From Ephemerocybe angulata (taxonomy: Eukaryota; Basidiomycota; Agaricomycetes; Agaricales; Psathyrellaceae): DNA of 64,000 nt. The position numbers and the translations under genes are program-made. The notes under the pieces are model-generated. The model was given only the letters and a program-made list of their open reading frames with translations. It was not told the DNA's origin and did no database searches. The stretch spans positions 124,001 through 188,000 of the forward strand of contig JAACJK010000110.1 of the NCBI GenBank assembly GCA_013368325.1. The letters are read 5' to 3'. Shown here in pieces: positions 56,401 to 64,000 of the stretch. How positions within the stretch are numbered: the stretch's first letter is position 1; the number at the start of each line of letters is the position of its first letter.

Positions 56401-58307
56401 TTACGGGGCATCAGTTGGAGTATGAGTTTAGCGATACTGCCGTGTTGCAAGATTCGCTCAAGCTGGTGTACTCTTTCCTGGAGAGGTCTCAGGTCCAGTA
56501 CAGTCCGCAAGAGAGGAGGACAGTGGAGAAATTCCTTCGGTCGTTTGTGCCCAAGATCTGCAACGCTTCGGAGTCGGAATTCAATGCTGCGTGTGGACAC
56601 CTAGAGGGGGGAGGAGCGGGGAGTGCGGGCACGGCGGTCCCTAATGGAGTTACGGAGGACGAGGGATCGGGACACGAGGACGGGCCGCGGAGCGGAAGAA
56701 GATCGAACGGTAGCACGTACTCGAACGGACAGTCGAGCGGTGTCCCCGCCAATGATCTAAGGAAGAAGCTACTCAAGACGGCGCAAGAGAAAGCTTCGAG
56801 GAAGGATGGAGGGGCTGGGCCAAGTGTTGCTGCAACTACTGGAGGTAGTAACACACGCGCGTCTAATTCTGGGATTGGCTCGCGTGCTGGGACACCTTCT
56901 CCTGCTGAAAGCAGCAGTCGGTTTGCACCTGTGGATGAGGAAGGTAAATTTATTGCCGATGTGTGGATCAAGGAGGCCCCTGTGGCTTCTGGGTCGGAGA
57001 ACGGCGCCGACGTTGACTTGGTGCGGCCATTCTTTGCCAATACGACGTTCTACACGTTACTCCGGTTGCTACAGGTACGTGATTTCAATCCTCTGACCAT
57101 CGATTTATCATTGACCACGTCCCTTGTAACTCATTCATATATCTATAGCTACTCTATTCCCGTCTTCTGATGTGCAAAGAAATTGGGGCTGAGCTTGCAG
57201 AGAAGAAGCACGCCCCGTTACTTGCCAATCAGGTGGCCGCCGACCTTGGACTGGTCGACCCTAGTGGACCATCGGTCGTTCTTTCGCAATCGATTGAGTC
57301 CCTAGGACAGCGACCGCCAAACGAGGCTACTCCACCAAATGTGGTCTACATGTACCTGCTGAACGCATGCGAGAAGCTGTTCGATAACGAGATGGATCAG
57401 GCGACGTTCGAGGAGCATATGCGATGGTTCTTCGGGACCAAGGTACGTGGCCTAATCATTACTTTTTTGTACAGCGGGAGCCTAATATTAGCGCTTTATT
57501 GTAGGCGTATCATTTGTTCACACTGGACAAGCTCATCACCGCTCTTATCAAGCAGGTAAGGGGCTGGTTTTGTGTATTTTTGGGGTGTTCGGGATGCTTA
57601 TAGAACTTGTGCATAGGTGCAAACCGCTCTTTCCGACCATAAATGTCAGGAGCTGTGGACTTTGCTCCAACGCGTTCAGGGGCCGGAGCATATGACGAAG
57701 CAGGATGTGGTCAGGTATCGGCGGAGTGCTGAAAAACATGTTGGGCAGGACGAGCATTTATACCGTCTTCAATGGGTAAGTTGGAGCTCCTTACTTTCTG
57801 TTGGGTGATGTGGGCGTTTAGGCTGATCATGACTCCGTCGCCTGCGCAGGATCGAGAGAAGAAGTGTATCCGAGTGTCTTTGACCAATTACGACGACCCA
57901 ACTATCGAGGCGGATGGCAGGCCTCCAAGTCGCTGGCGTGAATATGTGAATACGTACGTCATGACCTATCCTACAGAATGGGTGCCGCCTGCCAAGGGGC
58001 GAGTGTCTCCTACGTTTTTGCGAAGGTTAGTGAGAGGATGCCCTTTTTCGGGGTTACAGCTGCGATGGTACTGATGCCTAAATATAGATGCATGCAAGGG
58101 AATGAGGAGGGGAGCACTGCCTCGAAAATTTTGAGAGAAGACCACACGAGAGTTCGTATAAGCTTACCAACGTACAAGCTAGTGTACGAGAATGGGTGTG
58201 AAGACATGCTGGTGAGGCGGTGGAGTGGTGAAGAAGGCGAGATGCTGCGAGAGCGTGCACGGGCACGCAGCGAGGATCGACGGCGAAGTCGTTGGCTGAG
58301 TGCCTAG
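53413..58307 (+). CDS. SIN3: Sin3 transcriptional co-repressor scaffold (1,393 aa)
   Basis: The scaffold of the Rpd3/Sin3 histone deacetylase complex. Ten exons: 53413-53879, 53933-54584, 54768-55079, 55166-55684, 55743-57074, 57149-57442, 57505-57555, 57617-57775, 57850-58025 and 58088-58307. Three paired amphipathic helix domains are visible: PAH1 [20 protein letters not shown] with [23 protein letters not shown]2 [20 protein letters not shown] with [23 protein letters not shown]3 [20 protein letters not shown]. The histone-deacetylase-interacting region follows ([52 protein letters not shown]). The C-terminal Sin3 domain ends near 58300. The linker before PAH3 is Pro/His-rich. The 183-bp intron at 54585-54767 is long for this window. 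Confidence 0.95.
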
Positions 58308-58697
58308 GATGCCATTCCTTTTTTACGTTGTATATTTAGAGCTTATCGATATAATGATACCTGTAATACTTTTGCCTGTGATTTTATATTTTGGGAGTGC
58401 GAGGAGGAGATGGTACAAATATAGATCGGCGGCACGGGTGGTCGCCTTGTTGATGGACCGCTGACTCAGCATTCTTGTGGGACAGGCGGAGGTTGCAGAA
58501 TCGTTCTGTTCCCCAGTCCCCTCCGCGCTGCTCGTCGTCTGGCGCAGCGTCCAGCCCCATTTCACCCCCTCGTCGTCGCCGTTCCGCATATCCCACCGCC
58601 ATTCCACACAACATCCAGTGGAGCCAGCGATCGGTCCGGATTTTACTGGTGCGAAGACTTGCTTGGCGCACTGGAAATCCTCAAGGCTGCCTACATA
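58308..58697. other. Spacer between SIN3 and the membrane protein gene
   Basis: The AT-rich first 100 bases fit the SIN3 3' UTR. The remainder is C/T-rich leader. No gene seen. Confidence 0.5.
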
Positions 58698-60724
58698 ATG
58701 GCCAAGCCATTTACCGTCGCGTCCACAGACGGCGCTAGCTCCTCCACGTCTACCCCGCACCGCCGCCGACATCGTCAAGACTCGTCTTCCAAGCCACGTC
58801 GTCGTCGTCGGAAAGTCGCCGTCACCGCAGCCCACTCCCTGGCTCCATCATCGACCCTCTTATCACTGCTCTCCCTCGTCGTATCAGCTTCCGTTGCCGA
58901 AGGAAGTCCCGCACCGCCTGCCTTCCTCTGTCCGTCTATCGCAGCGTCGCCTACCCGCTCTAAGAGGAGAAGCAAACGGACCGTTTCCACGACTGCCGCC
59001 ACCACCACACCGACCGCTCAGGCGAAGACGACCGTCCCCCGCGCCATCGTCCGGAATATAGCCGACAAGTACGAAAAGGGAGAGGACGGTATCTGGAGGC
59101 GGGTTGAGTCGTATACGCTCTATGGAGTGTGCCCGGTGCGTATGCTCGTCCCTGTCATGCTGGCTCCTGCAACTCATATGGCTATGCTGTACAATTGTGT
59201 GTCCACATAAAGGGTTGTTCGAAGACTGCCGTTTCTGCCATCGACGAACAGATATCAAGACCGAACGATACCTCATCGACTGTACCAATAACTTCGACTG
59301 ACCCGACGCCCACGCCGACTACAGCTGTACTGGATTATAACCTGGAGGAAACTATGCCTGACAAGCTTCCCCCGGGCTGGGGTAAGCCGCAAGAGTCTGG
59401 CCGTTCCAGCCGTACTGAACTCATACTCGCCATGTCACTGGTGCTGGCCTTTCTCATTTGCATACTCATTATAGCGTGTCTATTTTGGCGGAAGACGGTA
59501 CGAAGGAGGTACAGGGCGGATGTGGAGATGAAGGGGAAGAGTCGGCGGAGAAACAGAGAATTGAGTGCCGAAGAAGCGAAGGAGCTTATAGCGGAGAAGG
59601 AGTCGAGGACTAAACAGAAGGTATGGGCCAGAGCAACAGCCCGGTGGCGAGAGAACGCGCGGTATACAGCAAGGCAGCGTCGGGGGAAGAGGGCGAGCGT
59701 GCGCTCGAGGGCGACGCGATCATCGACTTCGCTGGACAATCACAGGGAGGGCCTGGCATCGGGGCGGTCTTCACCCATACGATCAGTATCTTCGGCGGCC
59801 CCCTCGCGCTCGGTATCCCGGCGAGGTTCAACCACCTCCTTCCAACACGATTCGGTCATGGACACCTCCCCGTCGCCACAGGAGGATGCTGTGCCCACGA
59901 TATCCGTATGCCCACCGCCGGTACCCCCACATTCATCTCCGCCTGCGTACCAGCAGAAAGACCTCAAGTCCGACCGCTCCTCGGAGGCCCTCTATGCTAA
60001 TGACGAGCCTACATCCACTTCCCTCCTCATCCGCTCACGAAGACCGTCGCATTCGTCCTTTCTTGCGACTTCGGAAAGCGAATCAGGGGATATCTCTTCT
60101 ATTCCTGCCGCACACGTTGCTACCGATGACAAAGCGGTTCTAGCTCGGCTCGCTGAACTAGCAAGTGCACCGCCCAGCGATGGACTCTCTGCTGAAGAAC
60201 TAGCAGGAGAGGTGCCCCAGGTCTCTGCACCGGAATGGCGGGACGAGGAGATGGAGGAGTTCATTGCCCAGGAAGGTGGCGCCGAGGCAGCTGATTCCTC
60301 GACACCTCCTACTGCAGCATCTGCATCCCCATTCCCACCTCCACCTTCCAAAGGCAGCTTGCACGCTCCCAACTTCTACGACTATCCTTATGCCTTCGAG
60401 GAGATGGAGATCGTTGGGATGGAGCCGGAGCTTGGACCGTCTGCCCCGCCCTTCGAGGAAACTCAAAGCGGGAGCCTCGGTGTTGAGGAGGGGGATATGT
60501 GCCTTGTGCCTTCTGCGCCTCCTATGTTGGATGATGACGACTTGTACGTCAACGATCTTTCGCCCTCTGCCCCTGAAATGCAGAGCCTCGGCGAGGCGTG
60601 TGATGGAGAGGAACAGGCGGGCCAACCATCTCCCACTGGTGCGGGACACCGGCCGGATGACAATTCCGATTCAGCATCTGAGTACGCGAACGAAGGACCT
60701 GCCTTGCCTCTCTACCGTCCTTAG
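58698..60724 (+). CDS. Single-pass membrane protein with PPxY and three PSAP motifs (649 aa)
   Basis: Two exons (58698-59135, 59213-60724) join VCP to GCSKTAV in frame. A basic N-terminus is followed by a hydrophobic run, LAPSSTLLSLLSLVVSASVA (residues about 45-65), that may be a signal anchor. A Ser/Thr-rich stretch comes next, then a strong membrane helix, LILAMSLVLAFLICILIIAC (about 215-238), with basic residues after it (RRRYR), so the long C-terminal part should face the cytosol. The tail carries PPAY (about 389), a binding motif for WW-domain ubiquitin ligases of the Rsp5/Nedd4 type, and three PSAP tetrapeptides (about 555, 578, 596), the motif bound by the ESCRT-I subunit Vps23/TSG101. 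A ligase adaptor or sorted cargo at endosomes is a reasonable inference. No family name recognised. Confidence 0.75.
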
Positions 60725-61312
60725 GAGGCCCATAAAATATTTCTGTTTCACGTTCCCTTGACACTTTCAAAGTGTACTTTTGTCTCTGCGCTACGCTGTT
60801 TGTTCGCTTTCGATATATCTTTATTGCTCGATACCTTCGGATCTTACTCACAGTTAATATTCTCTCTTCGATCATATCCATCCATATCTTGTCGCTTTCT
60901 ATCCATATCTCGAAACTTCAATGTATCATACCACTACATGCATCCTGAACACTGATTTTCCGTCTCTCTTCACAGATGCACTTGAATCTATGAGATGACA
61001 CCCTCGGAGGATCAATATCGGATAGACGGGGCTCAGTTGACCGTCCATTTACCTTTGTCTAGGACCCTCCGGCGATGTCCTGGCTCCTTCTTCATCTTGC
61101 CAGTTGAGGAGGCTTGAGGCGGAGGCTTTTAAGCGCCCAGGCTGGGTCCTTCGTTGCCTATTTTTGGAACTCATCACGTGTAGCCAATCATCGATTTTCC
61201 CAAACGCGCAGAATTTTTGAAGTCCAACGGGGAACGCTTTGCTGCTGCTATATCGCAGTGTCTATTATACCTTAACCTCATCCCTGCTCGATCCTACCCG
61301 GCCTACGCAATA
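60725..61312. other. Spacer between the membrane protein gene and SYO1
   Basis: The first 230 bases are T-rich (3' UTR). The remainder is the presumed SYO1 promoter. The short frames carry no recognisable protein. Confidence 0.5.
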
Positions 61313-63805
61313 ATGGGCAAGTCACAGAAGAAGAAGTCGATGAGGAGGCACAACCCCATGAGAGTGCCGGATTCGCATTTGCCTCATGGATTAGCTGCAG
61401 CGTCCGAGTCGTCCTCGAAGACGAACGAGATCCTCCCTATTATTCAAAAGGTGTGTTGTGTATACCTATTTCTAATAAGCGAACGACTGAAGGAAGTTTG
61501 TTTGTGTCAGATGGAGAGCGCAGATGCTTCCGAACGCCGATGGGCTTGCGTTGCCGTGTCCAATATCATCCAGAACGATCCCGCGACGAGACGACTGCTG
61601 CAGGGACGTAATGTTGTTGGAGCGCTTATCACGCGATTGAGTGACTCGGAGGAAGAGGTTTGGGTTGAGGCGATGGGTGCGCTGAGGTGCGAGGCTACAA
61701 ACCTGTCGTTCCCATTCAATCGAACTGACATCGTTTCCAGGAACTTGTGTATCGACGGTGGTTATGATATTTGCGCAGAGATGTACAACAAGAATATATT
61801 GACGCCCTTGAAGGCCTTCATTCCCAAAGTCAGTGATACAAATTCCGCTCTCTCGGCCAGGATCTAACGGACCGACTTTTAGATCTCGACGACCCTCTCT
61901 CAACTCCTTGAGAACCCCAAAACTTCTCCTGACAGCGCAAAGAAGATCGTTTACGAGCTCGCTGAGAATGTCATTACGACCCTCTGGTGCCTCTCGTAAG
62001 TTAGCCATTACCCTCAGCTGGAAGACCTTCGTTTTTTAACATTTGTAGGGAGACTTCGAACAAGGCCTTGAACGCGATCAACGACATTCAATTGATCCCC
62101 TTCCTCATGTCATTCTTGGCCGCAAAACATATCCTGCCCCTCGCTACCGTCACCTCGGCTGCCCAGTGTTTGTATGTCCTGACCGACGATAACTTCCCCG
62201 CTATCAAGGAGCTCCGAACGGATGCTGCATACCTGGCGTGTCTCCTCGAGCTTGCCAAATCGGAGGGTGCTACCAACGGAAAGCAGAAGGAGTTGGACAA
62301 CAAGGCAGTTGCCCTTAGCGTTCTATCTGCAGGTACGTATGTCCACTTCCGTGTAGCCGAAGCCTACTTAATGAGATATTGCCAGGTATCTTGCGGAATG
62401 TTATGCCCATACCTCCCCCGTCTGTCGCCTCGACTCTCGACATGGACAAAGATATCATCCTTCCCCTGCTGCAGCCTGTCATCACCTCGATCTCCCTCCA
62501 CGCCATCTCCGACAGCGTTCAGGAACTTCTGCAACGCCAGGTGAGTCCAACTCGCGCTAAACATGCTGGTCTCCGGACTGATGAAATCCCCAGGCAACGG
62601 AGCCTTCTTTGGAAAAACTCTCACTCAAGGGTACGCCTCAGTCAGACCACAAGACAGACATCGAGCGTCAGCTGGATTCTCTTGAGGCTCGCTTGCGTAC
62701 GGTCCAACTCTCCCTTGAGATTTTGACTGGTGTGTGTGCGACATTGCCTGATCCTGAGTCGGACGTTTCTCCCGACCAGGAAGAAGACGAGGATGAAGAC
62801 GAGGACGCGGAGATCGACGAAGGTGCGTCTGGGAACTACTCGAGGTCTCTCCCAATAATGTTGATAACATTTGATAGCTGGTGCAGACGATGCCGAGGGG
62901 GGAGACGACGTCGAAATGGACGCCGATGAACCTGAATCCAAAAAATCCGCTAGCCCATCTTTCCTCCCCAACCTCGTCCTTCCCCTTCTCCAGCTTATCC
63001 AGCCTACCGCTCTCTCCTTCCCTCCTCTCTCTTCGCCATCCCCTCACCCTCCTACGACTTCAGCCCTTAGCGCCGTTCACATCAGCGCGCTCGAGTGCTT
63101 GAACAACATCTTCCTTTCCCTCACCATCTCCCCTCCCGAAAATGTCGCAAAGGATGTGCAGAGCGGGGTTTCGGTGTGGAATAGCATTTGGTCTGCTTTG
63201 CAATTGGTTGGAACGCAGACTGGTACAGGCCAGGAGCGCAGGCAGGAGTTCTGGGAAATCGCCGTCGGGGCGTTATGGGGGATCGGAAATGTGTGGAAGG
63301 GAGCGGTCGAGCCGCATGCAGAGCAGGTGCAGGTGCTGATGCAGCTTTGCGACTCGACGTCAGACGAGAGGCTGAGGGTCAAGTGCGTTGGCACTCTTGA
63401 ATGCTTGGCACAGTATCCCACTGCGATCGAACAGAACAAGGTACGAGCGTCTTGACCCATATTTCGCAAATACTTTAACCTAAATTCCTGCGCTTACAGA
63501 ACATCGCGGAGTACTTCCTTGGACTTCTGCCGACGGCTGGGCCTTCGCGCGTTGGAACGGAGCCAATGATCCAGGCCGTGTCTGCTCTCATCGACATATA
63601 CTCGGACGAAACGCTCCCTTACGATGTCAACTTCCGCCAGGGCAACTTTACTTCTGTTCTCGCCTCCAGCCTCGACGGTGTGAAGAAGGCCATCAAGGCC
63701 ATCGACAGGAGGAAGGAGGGCGGGAATGACCTCCGCAGGCGCGGAGATCTGGTTCGGGAGAATCTGGTCGAGTTTATCAAATACCGCAAAAGCCTGAAGT
63801 TATGA
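61313..63805 (+). CDS. SYO1: Syo1 (symportin 1), adaptor for nuclear import of uL18 (Rpl5) and uL5 (Rpl11), 683 aa
   Basis: Syo1 carries newly made uL18 and uL5 together into the nucleus on the importin Kap104, feeding 5S RNP assembly. Nine exons: 61313-61450, 61511-61686, 61741-61828, 61883-61995, 62049-62332, 62386-62540, 62594-62822, 62878-63440 and 63500-63805. The N-terminus MGKSQKKKSMRRHNPMRVPD is the basic family signature containing the import signal. ARM/HEAT helices follow: WACVAVSNIIQNDPATRRLL, ALITRLSDSEEEVWVEAMGA and NLCIDGGYDICAEMYNKNIL. An acidic loop rich in Asp/Glu (62755-62935), where the uL5-binding loop lies in the family, precedes C-terminal HEAT repeats ending in ENLVEFIKYRKSLKL. 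Length and motif order are normal. Confidence 0.95.
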
Positions 63806-64000
63806 GAGCCGCTTCTTCCGCATTTCTTAGGGTAGATATGTTCGTTCTATGTATGACGAATTCCTTGCTTTGGCGACGTCGAGACCGCTGGTCGAATATT
63901 TGACGGACCTTTGGATTATCCTGCGATCGAACACTCAATTGACGGGTACGCTCCCTTGGATTTTTCGGGATATGCTGACCAGCGGGTGCCACTAGATAGG
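63806..64000. other. 3' flank of SYO1 to the window end
   Basis: Presumed 3' UTR and start of the next intergenic region. No gene can be supported in 195 bases. Confidence 0.5.

Noticed and set aside
1..64000. tRNA, rRNA and CRISPR features
   Set aside because: Reading both strands for T-loop GTTCRANNC patterns, rRNA cores and spaced direct repeats gave nothing convincing; CRISPR is not expected in a fungal nuclear genome.

Overview
The window is eukaryotic nuclear DNA from a fungus, almost certainly an Agaricomycete (mushroom-forming basidiomycete). Genes are interrupted by many 45-80 bp GT-AG introns, some exons are only a few bases long, spacers are short, and the mobile element is a Plavaka-type transposon, a group known mainly from Basidiomycota. 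I reconstructed gene models by joining open frames across GT/AG boundaries. Where exon sums were calculated, they are divisible by three and restore conserved family motifs.

Layout. 1-5348: an apparently uninterrupted but 5'-open Plavaka transposase, followed by a gene-poor accessory stretch with one unrecognised small membrane-protein gene (6526-7674), a 9-bp tandem repeat and an imperfect palindrome. 8875-12036: F-box/leucine-rich-repeat protein. 12473-14179: a head-to-head pair made of the exosome cofactor Rrp47/C1D (-) and the U2 snRNP subunit SF3B5 (+); the latter has an exon consisting only of its ATG. 14944-18363: large SAM-methyltransferase with a repeat-bearing tail. 19498-21396: agmatinase-family ureohydrolase with a signal-like N-terminus. 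23371-28871: full-length PDR (ABCG) transporter. 30440-35589: 1,664-residue Ser-rich protein of unknown function.

35951-40774: a 2.4-kb tandem duplication carrying two paralogues of a Gfd2/YDR514C-like (DEDDh exonuclease fold) family whose catalytic residues look degenerate; the second copy carries an extra RS-rich segment. 40928-42656: ribosomal proteins uS4 (-) and eL21 (+) share one 293-bp promoter region. 43284-44691: alpha-ketoglutarate-dependent xanthine dioxygenase (XanA), preceded by five GATA-factor sites, as expected for a nitrogen-regulated purine catabolism gene. 45115-47854: conserved helical protein with a poly-Lys tract. About 48430-49165: a broken, reversed fragment of a PDR transporter. 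49310-53118: two tandem F-box-like paralogues. 53413-58307: the Sin3 co-repressor. 58698-60724: a single-pass membrane protein whose tail has one PPxY and three PSAP motifs. 61313-63805: Syo1, the chaperone and importin adaptor of uL18/uL5.

Taken together, the window is mostly a core chromosomal segment (ribosome production, RNA decay and splicing, chromatin) with accessory patches: transposon, tandem duplicates, transporter fragment. I found no CRISPR array, rRNA, tRNA or operon. The least explained items are the duplicated exonuclease-like pair, the PSAP/PPxY membrane protein, the Ser-rich giant and the transposase linker repeats.
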